Below the pieces are notes generated by a model. It saw only the letters and a program-made list of their open reading frames with translations. It was not told where the DNA came from and made no database searches. A DNA stretch of 11,391 nucleotides. Origin: Sphingomonas sp. CCH9-E2 (lineage in GTDB: Bacteria > Pseudomonadota > Alphaproteobacteria > Sphingomonadales > Sphingomonadaceae). Position 1 is the stretch's first letter, and every line of letters begins with the position of its first letter. Made by a program: the position numbers and the translations under genes. Of this stretch, positions 1-5,881 are shown one piece after another. The stretch covers positions 1 to 11,391 of the forward strand of contig NZ_LSJM01000279.1 in NCBI RefSeq assembly GCF_001557215.1. The letters run 5' to 3'.

Positions 1-212
1 ATTGTGGTGTCACCCGCCAGCACGAGTTCGTCCTCGGCCCGCGCCACCGCGCGCGCCTTCGCCTCCGCCAGCCGCAGCGCATAGACGCGCGGCAATTCGG
101 CCTTGAGCGGCGATTCGTCGATATCTGGGGCCGCCACGCGATCGGGCACGACGCCGATCCGCGCCAGCAGATCCCGGCGGCGCGGCGAGGTGGAGGCAAG
201 CACGAGCCGCAT
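1..212 (-). CDS. maf: Maf-family nucleotide pyrophosphatase, N-terminal part (runs off the left edge)
   Basis: Only the first 70 codons are inside the window; the gene continues past position 1. The visible protein begins [16 protein letters not shown], the classic Maf opening in which the S-T-S-P-R-R stretch contacts the nucleotide phosphates. DESPLKAEL follows near residue 37, and the L-V-L-A-G-D-T-T run at the edge corresponds to the Maf segment carrying an acidic catalytic residue. Maf proteins hydrolyse non-canonical or modified nucleoside triphosphates to monophosphates in the cytosol; some members are linked to septum inhibition. The ATG lies 10 nt after the infA stop, so the two genes are probably co-transcribed. 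The Shine-Dalgarno match is poor, which fits translational coupling. Which substrate subfamily it belongs to cannot be told from this fragment. Confidence 0.9.
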   Translation of the reverse strand, partial: MRLVLASTSPRRRDLLARIGVVPDRVAAPDIDESPLKAELPRVYALRLAEAKARAVARAEDELVLAGDTT

Positions 213-222
213 CGGCCCGGAC

Positions 223-441
223 TTACTTGAAGCGATAGGTGATGCGGCCCTTGGTCAGGTCATAGGGCGTCAGTTCGACGAGCACTTCGTCGCCCACCAG
301 CACGCGGATGCGGTTCTTGCGCATCTTGCCGGCGGTGTGGCCGAGAATTTCATGGTCATTCTCGAGCTTCACACGGAACATCGCGTTGGGGAGGAGCTCC
401 ACAACGCGGCCGCGCATTTCAAGCAGTTCTTCCTTGGCCAA
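223..441 (-). CDS. infA: Translation initiation factor IF-1
   Basis: This encodes a 72-residue protein, the normal IF-1 length. It is a single S1/OB-fold domain that occupies the ribosomal A site during initiation. The sequence [10 protein letters not shown], then [18 protein letters not shown] and the ending [10 protein letters not shown] are strongly conserved IF-1 blocks. The start is a TTG at 439-441: it directly precedes the conserved AKEELLE, no nearby in-frame ATG exists, and an AAGAGG ribosome binding site sits 5 nt upstream. The same frame stays open for about 400 nt further upstream, but that part is antisense to the Fe-S carrier gene and resembles no protein. The gene stops with TAA just ahead of maf. 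Confidence 0.97.
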   Translation of the reverse strand: MAKEELLEMRGRVVELLPNAMFRVKLENDHEILGHTAGKMRKNRIRVLVGDEVLVELTPYDLTKGRITYRFK

Positions 442-594
442 ACAAACCTCTTGGTACGGATCGGAAAAGTGGCGGTGCCTTACTCTCCCCGCGCACAAAA
501 GAAAAGCGCGGCGATGCCGCGGCGCGGCGCCGGGCAACAAATGGTTTCCCGCTGTTCGCTTGATGCCACGCCTATTCGTCGCCAAATGGGGCCC
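442..594. promoter_or_regulatory. Divergent intergenic region between infA and the Fe-S carrier gene
   Basis: About 150 bp separate infA (leftward) and the nfu-type gene (rightward), so promoters for both operons should lie here. I could not identify convincing -35/-10 pairs on either strand. A short inverted repeat, CCGCGC at 489-494 and GCGCGG at 506-511, brackets an A-rich loop; on the infA side its transcript would form part of the leader. No function is claimed for it. Confidence 0.4.
447..452 (-). promoter_or_regulatory. Ribosome binding site of infA
   Basis: On the minus strand this reads AAGAGG, with a 5-nt spacer to the TTG at 441. It is the main sequence evidence that the TTG is the real infA initiation codon. 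Confidence 0.7.
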
Positions 595-1167
595 ATGCTG
601 ATCGAAACCGAACTGACGCCCAACCCGGCGACGCTCAAATTCCTGCCCGGCCGCACCGTGATGGACAGCGGCACGCGCGATTTTGCCACGCCCGAAGAGG
701 CGGAGGTGTCGCCGCTGGCCGATGCGCTGTTTCGCCTTGGCGACGTGACCGGCGTATTCTTTGGGCGGGACTTCATCTCGGTCACCGCCGCGCCGGGCGT
801 CGACTGGGCAGGGCTCAAGCCCGATGTGCTCGGCATCCTGCTCGACCATTTCAGCGCCGACATGCCGCTGTTCCGCCAGGGCAGCGCGGGCTTCAGCGTG
901 CCGCCGCCCGAAGCCGACTTCGCCGACAATCCCGAGGACGCCGACATCGTCGCGCAGATCAAGGATCTGATCGAGACGCGCGTGCGCCCGGCCGTCGCCA
1001 ATGACGGTGGCGACATCGTTTATCGCGGTTTCGACAAGGGCAAGGTGTTCCTGCAGATGCAGGGCGCGTGCGCCGGCTGCCCCTCCTCGACCGCAACGCT
1101 CAAGAACGGGATCGAACAGTTGCTCAAATATTATGTCCCCGAAGTCACCGAAGTGCGGGCCGTCTGA
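595..1167 (+). CDS. NFU1-type Fe-S cluster carrier (NifU C-terminal domain protein)
   Basis: This 190-residue protein has two domains. The Nfu N-terminal domain covers about residues 1-90 and opens [16 protein letters not shown]; the NifU domain covers about 115-185. The latter carries the cluster-binding C-A-G-C-P-S-S motif (Cys159 and Cys162) preceded by [10 protein letters not shown]. Such proteins bind a 4Fe-4S cluster between two subunits and hand it to client enzymes such as lipoyl synthase and aconitase. The architecture matches mitochondrial NFU1 rather than E. coli NfuA, whose N-terminal domain is A-type-like. I chose the ATG at 595 because homologs begin MLIET; an in-frame ATG at 586 is possible. 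No good Shine-Dalgarno is seen. The stop overlaps the next start (TGATG). Confidence 0.93.
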   Translation: MLIETELTPNPATLKFLPGRTVMDSGTRDFATPEEAEVSPLADALFRLGDVTGVFFGRDFISVTAAPGVDWAGLKPDVLGILLDHFSADMPLFRQGSAGFSVPPPEADFADNPEDADIVAQIKDLIETRVRPAVANDGGDIVYRGFDKGKVFLQMQGACAGCPSSTATLKNGIEQLLKYYVPEVTEVRAV

Positions 1168-1760
1168 TGGGCGCCCCGATTGACGACGCCGCGCTCGACA
1201 CGCTGTTCCGCACCGCGCGCACCTATAATGGCTATCTGCCCGGCGTGGTCACGCAGGCGGATGTCCAGGCGATCTACGACCTGCTGAAGATGGGGCCGAC
1301 CTCGGCCAATCAGCAGCCGGCGCGCTTTGCCTGGTGCCTGTCGCAGGAAGCCAAGGACAGGCTTGCCGACTGCGCGACCGGCACTAATCCCGACAAGATC
1401 CGCAAGGCGCCCGCCGCGGTCGTGATCGGGATGGACCTCGATTTCCACGAGGAACTGTCCTGGCTGTTCCCGCATACCGACGCCAAGAGCTGGTTTGAAG
1501 GCCCGCAGGAAAAGCGCCGCGACAGCGCGTTCCGCAACGGCACGCTGCAGGGGGCCTATTTCATCATGGCCGCACGCGCTTTGGGCTGGGACACCGGGCC
1601 GATGTCGGGCTTCGATCCGGCCAAGGTCGAGACGGCGTTCTTCGCCGACCAGCCATCGGTGCGGGTCAACTTCATCTCGACCCTGGGCAAGGGCGATCCC
1701 GCGACCATCTTTGGCCGCTCGCCGCGGCCGGACTTCGCGAAGTTCAACACGATTGGCTAG
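1167..1760 (+). CDS. RutE/HadB-type nitroreductase-family flavin oxidoreductase
   Basis: This encodes 197 residues, against 196 for E. coli RutE, the malonic semialdehyde reductase of pyrimidine degradation. The block [13 protein letters not shown] at residues 42-54 is the FMN phosphate-binding region of this subfamily. [11 protein letters not shown] and the late [10 protein letters not shown] are further family blocks. The expected reaction is NAD(P)H-dependent reduction with bound FMN. No other rut gene is nearby: it sits between an Fe-S carrier and a tRNA modification gene, so malonic semialdehyde may not be its natural substrate. The ATG overlaps the upstream TGA, and the protein ends K-F-N-T-I-G inside the start of tsaB. 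The family is certain, the substrate is not. Confidence 0.9.
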   Translation: MGAPIDDAALDTLFRTARTYNGYLPGVVTQADVQAIYDLLKMGPTSANQQPARFAWCLSQEAKDRLADCATGTNPDKIRKAPAAVVIGMDLDFHEELSWLFPHTDAKSWFEGPQEKRRDSAFRNGTLQGAYFIMAARALGWDTGPMSGFDPAKVETAFFADQPSVRVNFISTLGKGDPATIFGRSPRPDFAKFNTIG

Positions 1761-2373
1761 ACTGCTCGTCATCGAGGCTGCCACCGCCGCCTGTTCGGTC
1801 GCATTGATCGACGGCGACGCGCTGATCGCCGAACGTCATGCCGAAGTCGGACGCGGCCATGCCGAGCACCTCGTGCCGATGGTCGCGGCGCTGCCCGATG
1901 GTGGGCGCGCCGATGCGATCCTGGTCGATTGCGGTCCGGGCAGCTTTACCGGCATTCGCGTCGGCATCGCGGCGGCGCGCGGCCTCGGCTTTGGCTGGGG
2001 CGTGCCGGTCCATGGCTTTTCCTCGCTCCCGCTGGTCGCGGCGGGCGCGTTCGCACTCAATCCGGGTAGCGACGCGCTAGCGGTGGTGCTGGAAGGCGGG
2101 CATGGTGAGGTGTTCATGGCCGCCTATGACCGCCAGTTCGCGCAGATCGCACCCTTTGCGTCGCTCAAGCCCGATGCCGCGCTGGCACAGCTTGGCGGGC
2201 GGATCGCCGTCGGCAATGGCGTGCGTCATCTTGCCGCGCTCGACGCCAGCCTCGACCTGCGCGAGGCGCTGCCGCGCGCGGCCGATGCGCGCCTGCTCCC
2301 CGCAGCGCTGACCAGCCTGCCGCCGCGCCCGATCTATGGCCGCGCGCCGGACGCCAAGCCCAAGGCGGCATGA
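1753..2373 (+). CDS. tsaB: tRNA threonylcarbamoyladenosine biosynthesis protein TsaB
   Basis: This 206-residue protein has the ASKHA fold. It opens [18 protein letters not shown], the TsaB phosphate-1-like strand, and carries G-P-G-S-F-T-G-I-R-V-G at residues 61-71, the TsaB signature. TsaB binds TsaD and TsaE to transfer threonylcarbamoyl to A37 of ANN-decoding tRNAs. It lacks the metal-binding histidines of TsaD and is much shorter. The start is a TTG at 1753 that overlaps the upstream gene by 8 nt; a CTG at 1762 is the only other close option and no ATG fits. The frame extends upstream to 1495, but that part is antisense-free overlap with the flavin enzyme and gives no homologous sequence. 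It is followed by rimI with an ATGA overlap, a common pairing. Confidence 0.93.
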   Translation: MARLLVIEAATAACSVALIDGDALIAERHAEVGRGHAEHLVPMVAALPDGGRADAILVDCGPGSFTGIRVGIAAARGLGFGWGVPVHGFSSLPLVAAGAFALNPGSDALAVVLEGGHGEVFMAAYDRQFAQIAPFASLKPDAALAQLGGRIAVGNGVRHLAALDASLDLREALPRAADARLLPAALTSLPPRPIYGRAPDAKPKAA

Positions 2374-2846
2374 GCACCGCGCCCTGGCCGATCGAGATCG
2401 TGCACGGCCAGCCGGCCGATCTGCGCGCGATGACCGCGATCATCGCCGAAGCGTTCGATCCGCGCTTTGGCGAGGGCTGGACCCCCAGCCAGTGCATGGG
2501 GATGCTGGCGCTGCCGGGCGTGTGGTTCACGCTGGCATATATCGACGGGCGACCGGTCGGCTTTGCACTGGCGCGCACCATCCTGAACGAGGCCGAATTG
2601 CTGCTGCTCGGGACCGTGCCGGCAATGCGACGGCGGGGAATTGGCGGGGCCTTGCTCCGGGCGGTGATGGCCGATGCGCGCGATCGCGGTGCCGACATCC
2701 TGCATCTGGAAGTGCGCGCAAACAATGAAGCGGTTCAGTTGTACCGCAGCGCGGGCTTTCGCAAGATTGGTGAACGTCGCGACTACTATCGCGGAAATGA
2801 CGGCAAGGTGTTCGACGCACACAGTTTTTCCCGATCGCTCGACTGA
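2370..2846 (+). CDS. rimI: RimI-type N-terminal acetyltransferase (GNAT)
   Basis: This encodes 158 residues with one GNAT domain. The acetyl-CoA pyrophosphate-binding loop is R-R-R-G-I-G-G-A-L-L at residues 87-96, preceded by the beta-4 strand ending L-G-T-V-P. The segment L-E-V-R-A-N-N-E-A-V-Q-L-Y-R-S-A-G-F (residues 113-130) matches the RimI C-terminal block, with Tyr125 at the usual general-acid position. RimI acetylates the N-terminus of ribosomal protein S18. The ATG overlaps the tsaB stop (ATGA), and this tsaB-rimI arrangement supports the RimI call over a generic GNAT. The N-terminal 10 residues are poorly conserved. It is the last gene of the overlapping run that starts with the Fe-S carrier; no strong terminator is visible after it. 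Confidence 0.88.
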   Translation: MSTAPWPIEIVHGQPADLRAMTAIIAEAFDPRFGEGWTPSQCMGMLALPGVWFTLAYIDGRPVGFALARTILNEAELLLLGTVPAMRRRGIGGALLRAVMADARDRGADILHLEVRANNEAVQLYRSAGFRKIGERRDYYRGNDGKVFDAHSFSRSLD

Positions 2847-2872
2847 TCCTAGCAGAAATCGGACAGAATGAC

Positions 2873-2901
2873 TTGCAAAGCGCGGTGCGTGGCGTGATAG
2901 C
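2873..2901 (+). promoter_or_regulatory. Probable sigma-70-type promoter of mucR
   Basis: TTGCAA at 2873-2878 and GATAGC at 2896-2901 are separated by 17 nt, about 55 nt ahead of the mucR ATG. The -35 matches four of six consensus bases; the -10 is weaker. The downstream leader is relatively A+T-rich, and MucR proteins commonly repress their own promoter at A+T-rich sites, so autoregulation is possible but not shown. Confidence 0.4.
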
Positions 2902-2955
2902 GCACGCGACGGCACGAACATCTTATTGCCGCCGCGTTTATGTGAAAGGACGAAA

Positions 2956-3372
2956 ATGGATACGCAGAACGACCTGCAGGAAACGCTGATCACGCTCACC
3001 GCGGATATTGTCGCCGCACATGTGAGCAACAATAGCGTGGCGGTCTCTGATCTTCCGTTGCTCATTGCTAACGTTCACGGTGCGCTTACCAATCTGGGTA
3101 GCGCGAAGCCGGAACCCGAAGTGAAGAAGCAGGAACCGGCAGTGTCGATCCGCTCTTCGATCAAGCCCGACTATATTGTCTGCCTTGAGGACGGAAAGAA
3201 GCTCAAGATGCTGAAGCGTCATCTGATGACGCATTACCAGATGACCCCGGAAGATTATCGCGCCAAGTGGAACCTTCCCGCCGATTATCCGATGGTCGCC
3301 CCCAATTATGCCGAACAGCGCCGCAGCCTGGCCAAGAAGATCGGCCTTGGCACCAAGCGCCGCAAGCGCTGA
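2956..3372 (+). CDS. MucR/Ros-family zinc-finger transcriptional regulator
   Basis: This 138-residue cytosolic DNA-binding protein is a typical length for MucR. The N-terminal half (residues 1-50) is the helical region used for oligomerisation; the C-terminal half holds the prokaryotic zinc finger. Putative ligands are Cys76, Asp79, His89 and His93, so the pattern is C-x2-D-x9-H-x3-H, with aspartate at the second cysteine position as in some MucR/Ros homologs. K-M-L-K-R-H-L-M-T-H-Y and K-W-N-L-P-A-D-Y-P-M-V-A-P are family hallmarks, and the tail K-R-R-K-R is basic. Known MucR proteins control exopolysaccharide, motility and cell-cycle genes. The ATG at 2956 has a GAAAGGA site 5 nt upstream; a start further upstream is open but lacks support. 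It is monocistronic, being followed by a large hairpin. Confidence 0.93.
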   Translation: MDTQNDLQETLITLTADIVAAHVSNNSVAVSDLPLLIANVHGALTNLGSAKPEPEVKKQEPAVSIRSSIKPDYIVCLEDGKKLKMLKRHLMTHYQMTPEDYRAKWNLPADYPMVAPNYAEQRRSLAKKIGLGTKRRKR

Positions 3373-3409
3373 ATATGTTTGCCGGGCGCGCTGACGCGCA
3401 CCCGGTGGA

Positions 3410-3494
3410 CGGCACCAGCCCGCTCCCCCACCCGGCCGCCCATCGGCAGGATATTCTGGAATGGGTGGTCGGGTGGGGGAGCGGGCTGGTGCCG
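3410..3494. repeat. Large inverted repeat (perfect 25-bp outer arms) between mucR and fur
   Basis: The outer arms 3410-3434 and 3470-3494 are perfect 25-bp reverse complements. Pairing continues inward to 3443/3461 with two mismatches, giving arms of 34 nt around a 17-nt loop (3444-3460). The arms are C-rich on one side and G-rich on the other and lack a terminal U-tract. It could end mucR transcription as a strong hairpin, but its length and symmetry suggest a dispersed palindromic element. I believe similar G-rich palindromes recur in sphingomonad genomes, from memory only. Confidence 0.85.
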
Positions 3495-3497
3495 CAC

Positions 3498-3511
3498 GCG
3501 CCTTTAGGCGC
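3498..3511. terminator. Small hairpin upstream of fur
   Basis: GCGCC at 3498-3502 and GGCGC at 3507-3511 enclose a TTTA loop. It lies four bases after the large inverted repeat. No U-tract follows, so a terminator role is only a possibility. Confidence 0.3.
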
Positions 3512-3566
3512 ATCAAACTGTCCGGCGTCTCTTTTCCCGCGCTGCGCTTGACGCTACATCACACCC

Positions 3567-3989
3567 ATGAACCGCAAGATCGACCTTGAAGCGCTGTGCC
3601 ACGAAAAGGGCCTGCGCATTACCGAACAGCGCAAGGTGATCGCGCGCGTCCTGTCCGAAGCCGACGATCATCCCGACGTCGAAAAAGTCTATGCCCGCGC
3701 ATCGGCGATCGATCCGGGCATTTCGATCGCGACCGTCTATCGCACCGTGCGCCTTTTCGAAGAGGCCGGCATCCTCGACCGCCATGATTTCGGCGACGGG
3801 CGCGCGCGCTACGAGCCCTCGCCCGAGGCGCATCACGACCATCTGATCGATGTCGAAACCGGCAAGGTGATCGAATTCGTCGATCCCGAGCTGGAACTGC
3901 TGCAGAAGCAGATCGCCGAGCGGCTGGGCTTCCGCCTGGTCGATCACCGCATGGAGCTGTACGGCGTCGCACTCGAGCGCAAGCCCTGA
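3567..3989 (+). CDS. fur: Fur-family metal-responsive regulator
   Basis: This encodes 140 residues, the usual length. The winged helix spans about residues 1-85, with recognition helix region I-S-I-A-T-V-Y-R-T-V-R-L-F-E-E-A-G-I-L at 52-70. The dimerisation domain starts near 88 and carries the metal-site residues H-H-D-H (89-92). Where E. coli Fur has a C-x2-C structural zinc pair (D-H-L-I-C-x2-C), this protein reads D-H-L-I-D-V-E-T-G-K; its only cysteine is Cys11. That form is common in alphaproteobacterial Fur/Mur proteins, so it may sense manganese or iron. The ATG has no clear Shine-Dalgarno and its -10 region is not obvious, so a short or absent leader is possible. The acyltransferase gene follows 4 nt after the stop, suggesting co-transcription. 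Confidence 0.93.
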   Translation: MNRKIDLEALCHEKGLRITEQRKVIARVLSEADDHPDVEKVYARASAIDPGISIATVYRTVRLFEEAGILDRHDFGDGRARYEPSPEAHHDHLIDVETGKVIEFVDPELELLQKQIAERLGFRLVDHRMELYGVALERKP

Positions 3990-3993
3990 GGCA

Positions 3994-4860
3994 ATGACCG
4001 ACGGCGTCGATCCGCGGCGCCGCGACGCCGCCCTTGGGCTGCCCACCAGGCTGACCCCGGCGGAGAGCTTCCGCTTCTGGCGCCGGGTCGGGTTGCTGCT
4101 GCTGGCGGTGCTGACGCATGTGCCGATGCACTATCTGTGGCGGCTGCTGCGCCTGTCCTCGCCCTGGCCGCGCTGGTTCCTGTGGCGTGCCGGACGGATT
4201 GCCGGGGCACGGATCGAAGTGGTCGGCACCCCGCTGCGGCGCGACGTTTTCTATGTGTCGAACCATCTGTCGTGGATCGACATCCTCGCCCTGGGCGGGT
4301 CGAGCGGCACCGCATTCGTTGCCAAGGCGGAGATCGGCGCGTCGCCGGTGGTGGGCTGGCTCGCCGGGCTCAACCGCACCGTTTACGTGAAGCGCGAGAA
4401 CCGCATGGGCGTGGCCGAGCAGATCAACGCGCTGCGCGATGCGCTCGCCGAAAACTGGGCGATCACCGTGTTCCCGGAGGGGACGACGACCGACGGCAGG
4501 TCACTGTTGCCGTTCAAGACGCCGATGCTGCGCGTGCTCGAACCGCCGCCGCCAGGCGTGATGGTCCAGCCGGTCCTGCTCGATTACGGGGCAGTAGGCG
4601 AGGAGATTGGCTGGGTCGGGGAAGAGGGCGGGATCAACAATGCCCGCCGCATCCTGTCGCGCAAGGGCAGCTTCCCGCTGCGCATCCATTATCTCGACCC
4701 GTTCGATCCGATTGAGTTTCCCGGGCGCAAGGCGATTGCCGCCGAAAGCCGCCGCCGGATCGAGGATGCGCTGGTCGCTGCATTGGGCGGGCCGCTGCGG
4801 CCGTTTGCGTGGACCGTCGCCCCGGTCAACTACACGGGGCCGAGCGAGAACGGCGCCTAG
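3994..4860 (+). CDS. PlsC-type lysophospholipid acyltransferase
   Basis: This 288-residue protein belongs to the LPLAT family. A hydrophobic segment at about 32-48 should anchor it to the inner membrane. Motif I is H-L-S-W-I-D (His91, Asp96; the H-x4-D catalytic pair) and motif III is F-P-E-G-T-T-T-D-G (160-168). The expected reaction is acylation of 1-acyl-glycerol-3-phosphate to phosphatidate. Because OlsA, which acylates lyso-ornithine lipid, looks the same at this level, the lipid acceptor is uncertain. The ATG at 3994 follows the fur stop by 4 nt; a GAGG overlaps the stop and is spaced tightly, so coupling is likely. Its TAG stop is part of the palindrome CTAG, which also encodes the stop of the opposing transpeptidase gene; no intergenic terminator exists here. 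Confidence 0.88.
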   Translation: MTDGVDPRRRDAALGLPTRLTPAESFRFWRRVGLLLLAVLTHVPMHYLWRLLRLSSPWPRWFLWRAGRIAGARIEVVGTPLRRDVFYVSNHLSWIDILALGGSSGTAFVAKAEIGASPVVGWLAGLNRTVYVKRENRMGVAEQINALRDALAENWAITVFPEGTTTDGRSLLPFKTPMLRVLEPPPPGVMVQPVLLDYGAVGEEIGWVGEEGGINNARRILSRKGSFPLRIHYLDPFDPIEFPGRKAIAAESRRRIEDALVAALGGPLRPFAWTVAPVNYTGPSENGA

Positions 4861-5624
4861 CGCTTCCGCCGCCCGGTCTTCTGCACCACCGGCTCCATCG
4901 GCGCGAACACGACGCCTTCGGGCGAAACTGACTGGGCACCGGTCGCGGCCGGGATGATCACGTCGTGGCTCGACGTCACCACGTCATAATCGCCGGTGCG
5001 AAATGCCGCGAGATCGGCGCGCAGGAACGGCGGATCGGCGCGCTTCGCCATTTGCGTGGGTGGCAGGCGGGGCACACCGCGGCGGACGCGCGGATCGACG
5101 ATCTCATAATCGACCACCGACACGGCAGTACCGAGCGCGGTCACCTCGAACAGCCGCCGCGCAAATTCGCGCGGAAAGCGGATACAGCCATGCGAGGCGG
5201 GATAGCCGGGGAGATGCCCGGCGTGCAGCGCGATCCCGGTCCAGGTCAGCCGCTGCATGAACGGCATCGGCGCATTGCTGTAGATATTGGAGCGGTGATG
5301 CACCCGCTTTTGCAGGATCGTGAATTCGCCGACGGGCGTCGCCTTGCCCGGCTTTCCGGTCGACACGGTCGAGGCCGCGATCAACACCCCGTCGCGATAG
5401 ACATAGGCGACCTGGCCGGGGATGCTGACGAGGATGGTGACCCCGGACGCGCCGCCGACAGGCTGAAACGCCGCATCCTCGATCCACGTCCATTGGCCGT
5501 TGCGGAGCAGAATCTCGTCGCCGCCGCCACCGGGCAGCACCTGCTGCGCCGCCGCGGGCAGCGCGATGCACAGCGCCAGCCCGATCGAAACCGCCCGCAT
5601 TGTCCGCGCGACCGCAGACCCCAT
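4857..5624 (-). CDS. Secreted L,D-transpeptidase (YkuD domain)
   Basis: This encodes 255 residues from the chosen ATG. Residues 1-26 form a Sec signal peptide: a positive N-region, the core A-V-S-I-G-L-A-L-C-I-A-L, and a likely cut after P-A-A-A. The YkuD domain spans about 62-175. S-T-G-K-P-G-K-A-T-P-V-G-E-F precedes His134 (L-H-A-G-H) and the catalytic S-H-G-C-I-R-F motif with Cys147 and Arg149. These periplasmic enzymes make 3-3 peptidoglycan crosslinks or attach proteins to peptidoglycan. A tail of about 75 residues after the domain has no recognisable motif. The start at 5624 was chosen for a GGAG 6 nt upstream; a GTG at 5660 and an ATG at 5636 are in frame but lack such a site. It converges on the acyltransferase, overlapping 4 nt, and diverges from another transpeptidase-fold gene. 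Confidence 0.9.
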   Translation of the reverse strand: MGSAVARTMRAVSIGLALCIALPAAAQQVLPGGGGDEILLRNGQWTWIEDAAFQPVGGASGVTILVSIPGQVAYVYRDGVLIAASTVSTGKPGKATPVGEFTILQKRVHHRSNIYSNAPMPFMQRLTWTGIALHAGHLPGYPASHGCIRFPREFARRLFEVTALGTAVSVVDYEIVDPRVRRGVPRLPPTQMAKRADPPFLRADLAAFRTGDYDVVTSSHDVIIPAATGAQSVSPEGVVFAPMEPVVQKTGRRKR

Positions 5625-5630
5625 CCCACA

Positions 5631-5634
5631 CTCC
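5631..5634 (-). promoter_or_regulatory. Ribosome binding site deciding the L,D-transpeptidase start
   Basis: GGAG on the minus strand lies 6 nt before the ATG at 5622-5624. The two longer start options have nothing comparable, and starting here leaves a normal-length signal peptide. Confidence 0.55.
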
Positions 5635-5665
5635 ATTGTTACGCGGACGTCCGCACCCACTATCT

Positions 5666-5673
5666 ATGGTTAA
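5666..5673 (-). promoter_or_regulatory. Possible CtrA half-site (TTAACCAT)
   Basis: The minus strand reads TTAACCAT, which equals the extended CtrA half-site known from Caulobacter and other alphaproteobacteria. It lies about 42 nt upstream of the transpeptidase ATG, inside the likely promoter. A single 8-mer can arise by chance, though it is less expected in such G+C-rich DNA. Confidence 0.25.
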
Positions 5674-5881
5674 CGCAGGCAGGACAAGGTGGTGCCGTGC
5701 AGTTCCAGCGCGTGCACATGCGAAATCGGCATATTGCCCGATTCGGGACAAGTCTCGACCAGCCGCACCGAGTCTGCGGCGAACCGACGCCGAACCGTGG
5801 ACTCCCTTAGGACGAATCGGCCGCGACCTGCGCTATAGTGGCCTTTACGGATAGCGAAGTTTGTGGGGGCACAGAGGACGC

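Larger units (their letters stand above)
5625..5881. promoter_or_regulatory. Divergent promoter region between the two transpeptidase-fold genes
   Basis: About 255 bp without a gene. On the minus strand a TTGTCC element with GATAGT 17 nt later, or TAGATA 15 nt later, around 5660-5690 could drive the leftward gene. On the plus strand TATAGT at 5834-5839 is a plausible -10 for the rightward gene, but no good -35 accompanies it. A 6-bp inverted repeat, AATCGG at 5724-5729 and CCGATT at 5738-5743, lies in between with an 8-nt loop. Several long ORFs crossing this area look like antisense shadows. Confidence 0.45.

Noticed and set aside
103..594. N-terminal extension of the Fe-S carrier to 354 residues
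   Set aside because: It would run antisense through maf and infA, and homologs begin at the M-L-I-E-T segment at 595.
442..849. N-terminal extension of infA to 208 residues
   Set aside because: The extra part is antisense to the Fe-S carrier gene and IF-1 is a 72-residue protein; the TTG with its AAGAGG site explains the start.
1495..1752. Upstream extension of TsaB
   Set aside because: It overlaps the flavin reductase in another frame and reads as Arg/Ser-rich sequence; the TsaB fold begins at 1753.
2334..3065. 243-codon minus-strand ORF over rimI and the mucR leader
   Set aside because: It is antisense to a well-supported GNAT gene and has no recognisable domain.
3410..3494. CRISPR or insertion-sequence end
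   Set aside because: There is only a single inverted pair, with no direct-repeat/spacer series and no transposase fragment nearby.
3373..3566. A possible small gene in the mucR-fur gap
   Set aside because: The open frames there are produced by the inverted repeat and have no ribosome binding site or recognisable product.
5721..5744. Small RNA suggested by a 6-bp inverted repeat in the divergent region
   Set aside because: The stem is short, has no promoter or U-tract linked to it, and similar repeats arise by chance.
4965..5810. 281-codon ORF on the plus strand across the L,D-transpeptidase gene
   Set aside because: It is antisense to a gene with a signal peptide and an intact SHGC motif, and its product is low-complexity Arg/His-rich sequence.
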